DNA of 64,000 bases from Jejuia algarum (GCA_947495775.1 CANMAQ010000020.1:1-64000); one strand, 5' to 3'. Positions 52,426-61,341 are shown, counted from the stretch's first letter. Translations and numbers: made by a program. Notes: generated by a model from the letters alone, not told the origin.

Positions 52426-53055
52426 TTATTTACTTAAGTTAGATTCTATTCCTTCTAAAGCTCCTTCTAAAAACACGACTTGATTTGCATTTAAAATCTT
52501 GTACGTGCTCAATTCTGAGCTTGTTATCACTTCAGAGCCTTTTAAATTACGTGATGACAAATACACATTGTTATTTGCTTCACCTAATACAAATAAAGAC
52601 TTCTTGTTTTGTAAATCTAAAGCTTTTAAAACAGCTGTAAAGTTTTTTGTTTTTGGAGATTCAAAATTAAAATCTTCTAAAACAGTAATTGCTTTTTCAC
52701 TTGTTTTAATGCTTAAAGCAGATTTACGAGCCAAACGCTTAACGTTTTTGTTAAGTTTAAGACTATAGTTTCTTGGTCTTGGTCCAAACATACGACCACC
52801 ACCTTTAAACACACCAGACTTGATACTACCTGCACGTGCAGTACCAGTACCTTTTTGCTTCTTAATCTTACGCGTAGATCCAGATATCTCTCCTCTTTCT
52901 TTAGATTTGTGAGTACCTTGTCTTTGGTTTGCTAAGTATTGCTTAACATCCAAATATACAGCATGATTATTAGGCTCGATAGCGAACACTTCTTTAGAAA
53001 GGTCTACCTTTCTACCTGTGTCTTTTCCGTTTATATCTAAAACAGCTACTTCCAT
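52426..53055 (-). CDS. rplD: 50S ribosomal protein L4
   Basis: 209 residues. It has VKQYLANQRQGTHKSKERGE, the conserved loop QKGTGTARAGSIKSGVFKGG and RPRNYSLKLNKNVKRLARKS. In E. coli L4 represses its own operon through the S10 leader; the leader before rplC here might be a counterpart. Its ATG overlaps the rplC stop by 1 nt. Confidence 0.97.
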   Translation of the reverse strand: MEVAVLDINGKDTGRKVDLSKEVFAIEPNNHAVYLDVKQYLANQRQGTHKSKERGEISGSTRKIKKQKGTGTARAGSIKSGVFKGGGRMFGPRPRNYSLKLNKNVKRLARKSALSIKTSEKAITVLEDFNFESPKTKNFTAVLKALDLQNKKSLFVLGEANNNVYLSSRNLKGSEVITSSELSTYKILNANQVVFLEGALEGIESNLSK

Positions 53056-53672
53056 TACTTCTGAATAATTACATAAGCGTTTTTATGTCCAGGCACACAC
53101 CCTTTCACAACAAGTAAGTTCTTTTCAGCAACCACTTTTAAAACTCTTAAATTTTGAACTTTCACTTTATCGCCTCCCATTCTTCCGGCCATTTTCATGC
53201 CTTTGAATACTCTTGCAGGATAAGATGCAGCTCCAATAGAACCTGGCGCTCTTAAACGGTTATGCTGACCGTGAGTCGCTTGACCTACACCACCAAAACC
53301 ATGACGTTTTACAACACCTTGAAATCCTTTACCTTTTGACGTTCCAGAGATATCAACAAACTCACCTTCTGCAAAGTGATCTACAGTGATAGCATCTCCT
53401 AATTTGTACTCCTCATCAAAACCTTTAAATTCAACAACCTTGCGTTTTACAGAAGTACCCGCTTTTTTAGCATGACCTAAGTCTGCTTTTGTAGCGCTTT
53501 TTTCTGTCGCGTCATCGAAACCTAACTGAATAGCTTCATAGCCATCAATTTCTTCAGTTCTGACTTGGGTAACGGTACATGGCCCAGCTTCGATAACTGT
53601 ACATGGAATGTTCTTTCCATTTTCATCGAAGATGCTGGTCATACCGATTTTCTTTCCAATTAACCCAGACAT
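53055..53672 (-). CDS. rplC: 50S ribosomal protein L3
   Basis: 205 residues. It starts SGLIGKKIGMTSIFDENGKN and has GTSKGKGFQGVVKRHGFGGV, ATHGQHNRLRAPGSIGAASY and RVFKGMKMAGRMGGDKVKVQ, all L3 landmarks. It is the first gene of the S10-spc-alpha unit here because rpsJ, normally immediately upstream, is 2.3 kb away. It is driven by the promoter at 53823-53853. Confidence 0.98.
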   Translation of the reverse strand: MSGLIGKKIGMTSIFDENGKNIPCTVIEAGPCTVTQVRTEEIDGYEAIQLGFDDATEKSATKADLGHAKKAGTSVKRKVVEFKGFDEEYKLGDAITVDHFAEGEFVDISGTSKGKGFQGVVKRHGFGGVGQATHGQHNRLRAPGSIGAASYPARVFKGMKMAGRMGGDKVKVQNLRVLKVVAEKNLLVVKGCVPGHKNAYVIIQK

Positions 53673-53817
53673 ATTTATTAATTTAATTAATTATTATTTG
53701 TTATTTAAAACTAAAAAAAGCTGAAAAATACGCTTCAGCTTTGAATTGTATTGTTCCGTTTTTCCTTCGCCCACAGCGGAAGGACATGTTATTCTTAGTA
53801 CCTCTAAGAATTTTTGT
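53673..53817 (-). ncRNA. rplC 5' leader with three hairpins, candidate attenuator
   Basis: The predicted transcript starts near 53817. In order it folds into ATTCTTAG-N5-CTAAGAAT (53791-53811), a TCCTTC/GAAGGA stem with inner GC pairs (53763-53784), and a terminator-like stem AAAGCTGAA/TTCAGCTTT followed by seven T residues (53713-53742). Forty nucleotides of AT-rich sequence follow before the ATG. This is the form of an attenuated ribosomal-protein leader. The last stem may instead only terminate lipoprotein transcripts. Confidence 0.5.
53713..53742 (-). terminator. Terminator-like stem upstream of rplC
   Basis: AAAGCTGAA-N7-TTCAGCTTT with a run of T on the minus strand. It follows the lipoprotein gene and lies downstream of the rplC promoter, so it either ends upstream readthrough inefficiently or acts as an attenuator. 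Confidence 0.65.
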
Positions 53818-53822
53818 GGCTG

Positions 53823-53853
53823 CAAAAGTAGCTATTTTTATCCAATAATCAAA
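53823..53853 (-). promoter_or_regulatory. Promoter of rplC (S10 unit)
   Basis: TTTG, a 19-nt spacer and TACTTTTG on the minus strand: exact Bacteroidota consensus. The rpsL promoter has the same boxes with the same 19-nt spacing. It gives the split S10 operon its own strong start about 145 nt before rplC. Confidence 0.75.
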
Positions 53854-53945
53854 ACTATAATTATTTATTTTTTAATGATTTACATATTATGACGTCTTAG
53901 CTGCAATACACCTAAAATCAATTAATGTTAATCTCTAAAATAGAC

Positions 53946-55271
53946 TTAAAGTATGCTGCAAATATCAGAAGCCTCGTTATTCTCGAAAGTATTTCCATTG
54001 TCTTCAAAATTAACCATTGTATCCACAACAATACCACAACCTAAAATATTTCTAAATGTAGAATTTGTAACTTTAAGTTTAGGTATGTTTTGAGCCCCTG
54101 CAATCACATTATCTACACCTAAACCTGCACTTATAAAATCTATAATAGGATCACTACCTGCATAGTCTATAATACAATAGTCCATTTCATTAAGTCCACT
54201 TTCACTTTGTACAACAAGCCCTTTCCAGTAGCCCTTTTCTTTTCTAAACCCTGTAAACGTTATTGGAGCAACAGCTGTCCCTATAGCAGAAATTATTCCA
54301 TCATTCTCAACAGAGTTGAAATCTTGATCGAAAAGTAGTTGTGTATTGGCTTCAAACTCGAAAACGGCACCTGGACGCAATGTTAACTTGGCCCTAATTT
54401 CTACAGAAGAACTTATATAGTATTTAGAGCCATCTCTAAAACTAGGCCAAATCGCGTCATTTTCTAGGTAATTACAACAGGTCCCTACAATTTCAACGCC
54501 ATTATACCCATTACCTCCTGTATACATAGAATCTGCATCAAGATTTTCAACTTGTCTTACACCTACTATAACTGCAGCATTAGCATTTCTTTCAAAAATA
54601 TTAGTATTGAAAGCTCTTAATAAGGAGTTATTCTCTACAATCAGGCCATAACCATCATTAGACCTTATAACAGCATTCGTTAATTTTAAGCTTGAAAAAA
54701 AGCCTCCAGACCTTGAATGTAAAACAATAGCGCCTTTCTGATTGCCTTTAATATCAGAATTAAAATCACTACCTGCATATTCTACAATAACATTAGAAAG
54801 TTCGTTGCGAACATCATTTGTTTCGATAGTGATGCCTTTCCAATAGCCTGGTGTCTTTTCTAAACCTGTGAAAATAATTTTATGTTCGATATCATTAGCC
54901 CCAAACCCTGCTAAGCCTATGGCTGAAATAACACCTTCATGAATGATCCCATCTACATTAAAACCTGCATTGGCTTCAAATGCGATAACAACGCCTGGTG
55001 CTATGGTCAATACATCTTGGATAGCAACACATCCTCGTACAATATAATCTACCGCTCCAACTTCGTCTACAATATTTTCTAAAGTCGTTGCGGTTTCAAT
55101 AGTGTTTTCAATAAGTTGCGGACGCATGGCCTCCTCTTCCGTCTCTGTATCTGTTTCTGTTTCTGTTTCCATCTCTGGCATTGTAACGGCGTCATCATCA
55201 CCGCCACTGCAAGCGACACCTAATGTCAAAATAGCTATTCCTAATACTGTGAGTTGTTTTAAATTTTTCAT
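53946..55271 (-). CDS. Beta-helix-like lipoprotein inserted in the r-protein operon
   Basis: 441-residue lipoprotein (signal MKNLKQLTVLGIAILTLGVAC, then GGDDD). A Thr/Glu-rich tether follows (METETETDTETEEE, about 32-45). The body contains a tandem duplication: one unit with VLTIAPGVVIAFEANAGFNV and FTGLEKTPGYWKGITIET, the second with KLTLRPGAVFEFEANTQLLF and FTGFRKEKGYWKGLVVQS, each then ending in a V/I-Y-AGSD strand (EYAGSD, DYAGSD). Short repeats of this type are typical of right-handed parallel beta-helices. Probably surface-exposed; no catalytic motif was identified. The start at 55271 is chosen over the frame start at 55337 because it gives the signal peptide. It sits between rpsJ and rplC, an odd place, with its own flanking non-coding DNA. 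Confidence 0.82.
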   Translation of the reverse strand: MKNLKQLTVLGIAILTLGVACSGGDDDAVTMPEMETETETDTETEEEAMRPQLIENTIETATTLENIVDEVGAVDYIVRGCVAIQDVLTIAPGVVIAFEANAGFNVDGIIHEGVISAIGLAGFGANDIEHKIIFTGLEKTPGYWKGITIETNDVRNELSNVIVEYAGSDFNSDIKGNQKGAIVLHSRSGGFFSSLKLTNAVIRSNDGYGLIVENNSLLRAFNTNIFERNANAAVIVGVRQVENLDADSMYTGGNGYNGVEIVGTCCNYLENDAIWPSFRDGSKYYISSSVEIRAKLTLRPGAVFEFEANTQLLFDQDFNSVENDGIISAIGTAVAPITFTGFRKEKGYWKGLVVQSESGLNEMDYCIIDYAGSDPIIDFISAGLGVDNVIAGAQNIPKLKVTNSTFRNILGCGIVVDTMVNFEDNGNTFENNEASDICSIL

Positions 55272-55912
55272 TGTGTCTTTAATTTTAAGTCGTCTTTTTA
55301 TTTTAGTAGAAATGACATTACCACATAGTGGCAACACAGCTCTAGTTTATTTAACACTTAATACTAAAGACATCTTAAAGGTTAACACAGTCTTCCTTTT
55401 AATACATAAAAAAAACACATTCGCTTAATGCTCTTTTTAAAATAAACAGTAACGTTTATGTTTTTATTTTATCCTTACCGTTCTTAGAGCATTGACAACA
55501 GCATTTCTATTTTTAATACGTTAATCATACGGTGCCATGATTTAAATTGAATAACATACACTTTAAATACTTTAAAGCGTTGTCTATAACAAGCCCATGA
55601 ATGGCTTGAAAAATAGTTTTGTTCTGGTGTAGCGATTTAAAATGATCTCCTGTAAGATTCATGACAATACGATTCACCTAGTGTATTTTAGAGACTAATC
55701 GTATAAATTATAGTCAACTCGATAGAGCTTATAGCTTTTATGCAAGATAAAACAGCACCACAAGATTTAGGACACCACAACTACTAACGTTAAAATTTAC
55801 TGAATGCACTCAAAAAAAGTGCCACTATGAATTTCTATTTATGAAGATAAACGAATGTCCTATTTATAAACAAAAAAGCTTTTTTCATCTTCTAATTTTC
55901 AAAACAGATCAT
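55272..55912. other. About 640-bp AT-rich gap between lipoprotein and rpsJ
   Basis: No gene was seen. A palindrome ATAAAC-N6-GTTTAT lies at 55442-55459, about 170 nt upstream of the lipoprotein start. No TAnnTTTG/-33 pair was found for the lipoprotein gene. CTTTAAAG-like sequence recurs near 55560-55578. Confidence 0.4.
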
Positions 55913-55947
55913 AAAAAAAAGGCTATCTAAAATAGACAGCCTTTTTA
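55913..55947 (-). terminator. Terminator of the str unit after rpsJ
   Basis: AAAAAAAAGGCTATCT pairs with AGACAGCCTTTTT, 24 nt after the rpsJ stop. The minus-strand copy ends in T residues. It closes rpsL-rpsG-fusA-rpsJ before the insertion. Confidence 0.85.
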
Positions 55948-55971
55948 ATATACATTAATGTTTAATAAACA

Positions 55972-56277
55972 TTACACTTTTATTTCTACTTCAACACCAC
56001 TTGGCAATTCAAGCTTCATTAACGCATCAATGGTTTTTGATGACGACGAGTAAATATCTAATAATCTCTTGTAAGAGCTTAATTGAAATTGTTCTCTAGA
56101 TTTCTTGTTTACGTGCGGTGAACGTAATACAGTGAAAATTTTCTTGTGTGTTGGTAACGGAATTGGTCCAGTTACAACAGCACCAGTACTCTTTACTGTT
56201 TTTACAATCTTATCAGCAGACTTATCTACTAAGCTATGATCGTAAGACTTTAATTTTATTCTGATTTTTTGACTCAT
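55972..56277 (-). CDS. rpsJ: 30S ribosomal protein S10
   Basis: 101 residues. It starts MSQKIRIKLKSYDHSLVDKS and has the signature TGPIPLPTHKKIFTVLRSPH and HVNKKSREQFQLSSYKRLLD. It also acts as the NusE antitermination factor. It follows fusA by 11 nt and ends the str unit here. In related genomes rplC usually follows at once. Confidence 0.98.
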   Translation of the reverse strand: MSQKIRIKLKSYDHSLVDKSADKIVKTVKSTGAVVTGPIPLPTHKKIFTVLRSPHVNKKSREQFQLSSYKRLLDIYSSSSKTIDALMKLELPSGVEVEIKV

Positions 56278-56288
56278 TTTCTTAACTT

Positions 56289-58415
56289 TTAAGATTGCTC
56301 TCCTTTAGCTGCTTTGATCACTTCTTCTGATATGTTAGAAGGTGTTTCAGCATAATGTGAAAATTCCATTGTTGATGTTGCACGACCCGAAGACAATGTT
56401 CTTAATGTAGTTACATATCCAAACATTTCAGATAATGGTACAGTAGCTTTTACAGTTTTTGCACCTGCTCTATCTCCCATATCACTTACTTGCCCTCTTC
56501 TTCTATTCAAGTCACCTACAATATCTCCCATGTTTTCTTCAGGTGTAATCACCTCAAGCTTCATGATTGGCTCCATTATAACTGCCTTTGCTGCTTTCGC
56601 ACACGCTTTAAATCCTAATTTAGCGGCTAATTCGAAAGATAATTGATCCGAATCCACATCATGGTAAGATCCATCTTTCAAAGTCACTTTCATAGCATCA
56701 ATTTCGTATCCTGCTAAAGGCCCATTAACCATTGCCATTTTAAATCCTTTTTCAATAGAAGGGATAAATTCCTTAGGAACGTTACCACCTTTAATGATAG
56801 ATTCAAACTGTAATCCTACTTGTCCTTCTTCAGCCGGCTCTACTGTAAATACAATATCGGCAAACTTACCACGACCACCAGATTGTTTCTTATAAACTTC
56901 TCTATGGTTAGCAGCTTGTGTAATCGCTTCTTTGTACTCTACTTGTGGTTGTCCTTGGTTAACTTCAACCTTAAACTCACGCTTTAAACGGTCTACAATT
57001 ACATCTAAGTGAAGCTCACCCATACCTGAAATAATAGTTTGTCCTGAAGCTTCGTCTGAACGTACTGTAAATGTAGGATCTTCTTCAGCTAATTTAGCTA
57101 AGCCCATTCCTAATTTATCTACATCTGCTTTAGTCTTAGGTTCTACCGCGATACCAATTACTGGATCTGGGAAGTCCATAGATTCTAAGATGATAGGACT
57201 CTTTTCTGCTGATAACGTATCACCTGTTTTGATAGATTTAAATCCAACAGCTGCTCCGATATCTCCTGCTTCGATAAAATCGATTGCATTTTGCTTATTC
57301 GCATGCATTTGGTAGATACGAGAAATACGTTCTTTTTTACCTGAACGGTTATTCAAGACATAAGATCCTGCATCTAAACGTCCTGAATACGCTCTAAAGA
57401 ATGCTAAACGCCCTACGAAAGGATCGGTAGCAATTTTAAATGCTAATGCTGCAAATGGTTCTTTAACATCTGGCTTACGTATAATTTCTTCTCCAGAGTT
57501 TGGATCTGTACCTACAATACCATCTTTATCTGTTGGTGAAGGTAAATAACGACATACAGCGTCTAATAAGAACTGTACCCCTTTATTTTTAAAGGCAGAA
57601 CCACAAATCATAGGGATGATAGCCATATCCATTACAGCAGCTCTAAGTGCAGCATGCACTTCTTCTTCTGTAATAGAGTCTTCATCTTCCATGAATTTCT
57701 CTAATAGGTTTTCGTCGTAACTTGCAACCTCTTCTATCAACAAAGCTCTGTATTTACGTGCTTCGTCTTTCATATCTTCTGGAATATCGATCACATCAAA
57801 AGTTGCCCCTTGTGTTTCGTCATGCCATACGATAGCTCTGTTTTTTACTAAATCGATAATACCTTTAAAATCCATCTCGTCCCCAATGTTCAATACAATA
57901 GGTACAGCGTTAGACTTTAACATATCTTTTACTTGTTGACAAACACCTAAAAAGTTAGAGCCTTGACGGTCCATTTTATTAACGAAACCGATACGTGGCA
58001 CTTTATAGTTGTCTGCAAGTCTCCAGTTTGTTTCCGATTGTGGCTCAACACCATCAACGGCACTAAACAAGAATACTAATCCATCTAATACACGTAAAGA
58101 ACGGTTTACTTCTACCGTAAAATCTACGTGACCTGGAGTATCAATAATATTGAAGTGGTATCCTTTTGTATCTGGAGTTGCTTCCCCATTTTCTATTGGG
58201 AATTTCCATTCACAGGTTGTTGCTGCAGAAGTAATTGTAATACCTCTTTCTTGCTCTTGCTCCATCCAGTCCATTGTCGCAGCACCATCATGTACTTCTC
58301 CAATTTTGTGTGAAACTCCTGTATAATACAGAATACGTTCTGTTGTCGTGGTCTTTCCTGCATCAATGTGTGCAGCAATACCAATATTTCTAGTGAATTT
58401 TAAATCTCTTGCCAT
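56289..58415 (-). CDS. fusA: Elongation factor G
   Basis: 708-residue translocation GTPase. The G domain has IAAHIDAGKTTTTERILYYT (P-loop), the RGITITSAATT switch I segment, DTPGHVDF and NKMDRQG. Domains II-V follow, including GMGELHLDVIVDRLKREFKV and MEPIMKLEVITPEENMGDIV. Length is normal. It is co-transcribed with rpsG (3 nt) and rpsJ. Confidence 0.98.
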   Translation of the reverse strand: MARDLKFTRNIGIAAHIDAGKTTTTERILYYTGVSHKIGEVHDGAATMDWMEQEQERGITITSAATTCEWKFPIENGEATPDTKGYHFNIIDTPGHVDFTVEVNRSLRVLDGLVFLFSAVDGVEPQSETNWRLADNYKVPRIGFVNKMDRQGSNFLGVCQQVKDMLKSNAVPIVLNIGDEMDFKGIIDLVKNRAIVWHDETQGATFDVIDIPEDMKDEARKYRALLIEEVASYDENLLEKFMEDEDSITEEEVHAALRAAVMDMAIIPMICGSAFKNKGVQFLLDAVCRYLPSPTDKDGIVGTDPNSGEEIIRKPDVKEPFAALAFKIATDPFVGRLAFFRAYSGRLDAGSYVLNNRSGKKERISRIYQMHANKQNAIDFIEAGDIGAAVGFKSIKTGDTLSAEKSPIILESMDFPDPVIGIAVEPKTKADVDKLGMGLAKLAEEDPTFTVRSDEASGQTIISGMGELHLDVIVDRLKREFKVEVNQGQPQVEYKEAITQAANHREVYKKQSGGRGKFADIVFTVEPAEEGQVGLQFESIIKGGNVPKEFIPSIEKGFKMAMVNGPLAGYEIDAMKVTLKDGSYHDVDSDQLSFELAAKLGFKACAKAAKAVIMEPIMKLEVITPEENMGDIVGDLNRRRGQVSDMGDRAGAKTVKATVPLSEMFGYVTTLRTLSSGRATSTMEFSHYAETPSNISEEVIKAAKGEQS

Positions 58416-58418
58416 GTC

Positions 58419-58895
58419 TTAAAATCTAAAGTGAGAGAATGCTTTGTTCGCTTCCGCCATTTTATGCGTATCTACTCTTTTCTTAACCGCTGCGCCTTCT
58501 TCTTTAGCTGCTGCTAAAACTTCAGAGGCTAAACGCTGTGCCATAGATTTTTCATTACGCTTTCTTGCATAACCAATTAACCATTTCATGGCTGTTGAAA
58601 TTTTTCTGTCTGGACGAATTTGCATTGGAATTTGGAATGTTGCTCCACCAACACGACGGCTACGTACTTCTACGTGAGGCATTACATTAGATAATGCATC
58701 TTTCCAGATTTCTAATGCCGTTTTCTCTTCGTCAGTTTTCTTTTCTTCTACAATATCAATAGCATCATAGAATACTTTAAAAGCCACAGACTTCTTACCG
58801 TCCCACATCATGTTATTCACAAAACGTGTCACCAATTGATCGTTAAATCTTGGATCTGGTAAAAGTGGTCTTTTTTTCGCTGCTCTTTTTCTCAT
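58419..58895 (-). CDS. rpsG: 30S ribosomal protein S7
   Basis: 158 residues. It starts MRKRAAKKRPLLPDPRFND, with FVNNMMWDGKKSVAFKVFYD and ARKRNEKSMAQRLASEVLAA. It organises the 30S head. It follows rpsL after an 82-nt spacer of TTAACTT-like low-complexity sequence. Confidence 0.98.
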   Translation of the reverse strand: MRKRAAKKRPLLPDPRFNDQLVTRFVNNMMWDGKKSVAFKVFYDAIDIVEEKKTDEEKTALEIWKDALSNVMPHVEVRSRRVGGATFQIPMQIRPDRKISTAMKWLIGYARKRNEKSMAQRLASEVLAAAKEEGAAVKKRVDTHKMAEANKAFSHFRF

Positions 58896-58977
58896 GTCTT
58901 CTGTTAAGTTTTGTTATTAGTTTTAGGTTATAAATTACAGAGTACTGTTTTTTAACCTTTAACTTCTAACTTTAATG

Positions 58978-59352
58978 TTACTTTTTAGGGCGTTTTGCAC
59001 CGTACTTAGATCTACGTTGGGTTCTTCCAGCAACACCTGCTGTATCTAAAGCCCCACGAACAACGTGATATCTAACACCTGGTAAATCTTTTACCCTTCC
59101 ACCTCTAACCAATACTATCGAGTGCTCTTGTAGATTGTGACCTTCTCCACCGATGTATGCATTAACCTCGTTACCGTTTGTTAAACGTACCCTTGCTACC
59201 TTACGCATTGCTGAGTTTGGTTTTTTAGGAGTCGTCGTGTAAACACGAGTACACACACCACGTCTTTGCGGACAAGAATCTAAAGCAGCCGATTTACTCT
59301 TCTTGGTTATTTTGGCTCTTCCTTTTCTTACTAATTGTGAAATTGTTGGCAT
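58978..59352 (-). CDS. rpsL: 30S ribosomal protein S12
   Basis: 124 residues. It starts MPTISQLVRKGRAKITKKSK. The decoding-centre loop is TTPKKPNSAMRKVARVRLTN with the lysine (TPKKPNS) at the streptomycin-linked position. GRVKDLPGVRYHVVRGALDT follows. It is the first gene of the str unit, 38 nt after the predicted transcription start. Confidence 0.98.
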   Translation of the reverse strand: MPTISQLVRKGRAKITKKSKSAALDSCPQRRGVCTRVYTTTPKKPNSAMRKVARVRLTNGNEVNAYIGGEGHNLQEHSIVLVRGGRVKDLPGVRYHVVRGALDTAGVAGRTQRRSKYGAKRPKK

Positions 59353-59395
59353 ATATATTACTATAAAAATTTATTATCCTCTTCTTAGAGGGCTG

Positions 59396-59426
59396 CAAAT
59401 GTAGAAATTATAATTAATTTTTCAAA
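59396..59426 (-). promoter_or_regulatory. Promoter of the rpsL (str) unit
   Basis: TTTG, a 19-nt spacer and TACATTTG on the minus strand, an exact match to the Bacteroidota housekeeping consensus. Expected start near 59390. Confidence 0.75.
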
Positions 59427-59463
59427 CCGTAATTCATTAATTTTCAGAAGAATTTAAATTTTT

Positions 59464-59495
59464 AAAAAGCAGTTATATAATTATCACTGCTTTTT
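59464..59495. terminator. Perfect 10-bp hairpin in the rpsL/Omp85 divergent gap
   Basis: AAAAAGCAGT and ACTGCTTTTT flank a 12-nt AT-rich loop. It has A and T tails like a bidirectional terminator but lies upstream of both divergent genes, 36 nt before the Omp85-like ATG. It may be an insulator or an attenuator in the leader of that gene. Confidence 0.5.
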
Positions 59496-59530
59496 CCGTT
59501 AGATTTACACTAAATTTCACTTAAGTCTTA

Positions 59531-61225
59531 ATGCGTAACTCTTTATTTTTTATTGGCGTCACTCTTCTTTTGCTATCATGCCACGCATTTGGACAAGATT
59601 TAAAACTCTCAATTACAGGCTTAAACGCTAAAGAAACTAAAACTATAGACTCTATTGGTTATCTTAAAACTCATAATGATTACCGTTCTATAACCACTAC
59701 AACAGATTCTTTACAACGACAACTGCATAGATTTGGATATATTGAAAGCAAATTACTGGGTATAGAAAAACGTACAGACTCTACGTTTACAGCTCAGATT
59801 CATCTCAAAACTAAATTCAATACGATAACAATTTATTACAATGATACTCGAATAGACAAAGCACTTATAAGCGCAGTTTCAGATCAAATTACAGATACTT
59901 ATTTTACGATTCCCTTATCCACATTAGAATATGCTCTTAATTTTTTAAATTCAGAATTTGCAAATAAAGGCCGTCCTTTTTCGAAACTAAAATTAACAGA
60001 CGTTAAAAAAAATAGCGCTACGACATTAACAGGCCATTTAACTCTTATCGCCAAAGAAAAACAACGAATTATAAATGCTATAACGGTTAAAGGTTACGAA
60101 AAGTTCCCTAAATCGTACCTCAAACACTATCTTAAACTTAAACCAAAGCAACCTTTTAATCTCGCTGTTATTAAAAACAAAACAGCGCAACTGGCCAATC
60201 TTAGGTTCGCCAATCAGATAAAACCTGCCGAAGTGCTGTTTAAAAAAGATTCCACAACCTTGTACCTATATATAGGTAAATCTAAAAGCAATACGTTTGA
60301 TGGTTTTTTAGGTTTTGGGACTAACGAAGACACCAATAGTATTGAATTTGATGGTTTTTTAAATCTAAAATTAACCAACAACCTTAATTTTGGCGAATCG
60401 TTCAGTCTATTATATAAGAGCGACGAAAATGACCAAGAAACATTCGATATTAGCGTTGATCTGCCTTATCTCTTCAATACCCCTATTGGCTTAGATTTAA
60501 ATTTAAGACTTTTTAGAAGAGATTCTTCTTTTAGCACCGTAGATCAAAAAGCAAAGATAAATTACCAAATCAATGCCTTGCACAAAGTGTCTACAGGTAT
60601 TTCTACAATTGTATCTACAAACTTACAGTCTGAAAATATACTTAGTACCTTAGAAGATTATACCTCTAATTATTTTACGCTAGGTTACGAATTCTTAAAA
60701 CCTAGTTATTACGACCAATTGTTTCCTGTAAAGTCTAATTTTTACATAGAATCGAATTTTGGAAATAGAAAAACGACGAACACCAAAGTGCAACAAACAT
60801 TATTACGCCTTAAAGCATTTCACAACTTTAGCTTTGGAAAAAAAAATGGCCTCTATTTAAATGCAGATGCAGGGCAGCTTATCTCTGATACTTTTTTTGA
60901 AAACGAATTACTTCGTTTTGGGGGTATTAATTCTATAAGGGGATTTGAAGAAAATAGTTTGTTTGCCTCTTTGTTTGGCGTTTTTAATACTGAATATAGA
61001 TTTCGAGTTAGCAATTCTATATATATACATTCCATTACTGATGTCGCTTATTTTGAGAATCAAATTTCAGACACTAAAGAAAAACTCTTTGGTTACGGCT
61101 TTGGATTTGGGATTCTAACAAAATCGGGGTTATTAAAGTTTAACTACGCTAATGGCAAAAATGAAAACCAACGATTTCAACTCTCCAATTCTAAAATACA
61201 TGTAAGTTTGATTGCAAATTTCTAA
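59531..61225 (+). CDS. Omp85-family outer-membrane protein (BamA/TamA-like)
   Basis: 564 residues with a signal peptide (about 1-21, HAFGQ). The periplasmic part (about 25-260) appears to hold three POTRA-like units; KRIDKALISAVSDQI-type helices (RIDKALISAVSDQI) and INAITVKGYEKFPKSYLKHYL lie in it. A C-terminal beta barrel (about 265-564) follows, with FGGINSIRGFEEN, the lid-loop RGF motif of Omp85, near 475. It ends SKIHVSLIANF with a terminal aromatic residue. It is smaller than BamA (about 800 residues) and not next to bamD or tam genes, so its substrate is unknown. It is divergent from rpsL and lies 116 nt before the SusC-like gene. Confidence 0.78.
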   Translation: MRNSLFFIGVTLLLLSCHAFGQDLKLSITGLNAKETKTIDSIGYLKTHNDYRSITTTTDSLQRQLHRFGYIESKLLGIEKRTDSTFTAQIHLKTKFNTITIYYNDTRIDKALISAVSDQITDTYFTIPLSTLEYALNFLNSEFANKGRPFSKLKLTDVKKNSATTLTGHLTLIAKEKQRIINAITVKGYEKFPKSYLKHYLKLKPKQPFNLAVIKNKTAQLANLRFANQIKPAEVLFKKDSTTLYLYIGKSKSNTFDGFLGFGTNEDTNSIEFDGFLNLKLTNNLNFGESFSLLYKSDENDQETFDISVDLPYLFNTPIGLDLNLRLFRRDSSFSTVDQKAKINYQINALHKVSTGISTIVSTNLQSENILSTLEDYTSNYFTLGYEFLKPSYYDQLFPVKSNFYIESNFGNRKTTNTKVQQTLLRLKAFHNFSFGKKNGLYLNADAGQLISDTFFENELLRFGGINSIRGFEENSLFASLFGVFNTEYRFRVSNSIYIHSITDVAYFENQISDTKEKLFGYGFGFGILTKSGLLKFNYANGKNENQRFQLSNSKIHVSLIANF

Positions 61226-61341
61226 CTTTAATTTCCTACAATGCTAATAATCACCGTAAAATCATAAACTTTAGTCCGTTTTTGTTGTTTTGTTAACTTT
61301 TATTTAAGAGTTTTGAGATTGACTAACTTAATTCTTTTTGC

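Noticed and set aside
606..55947. Similar hairpins at 606-636, 20581-20617 and 55913-55947 as a dispersed mobile element
   Set aside because: Similarity is limited to the GGCTATC-type stem and poly-T tail, which is common to flavobacterial terminators.
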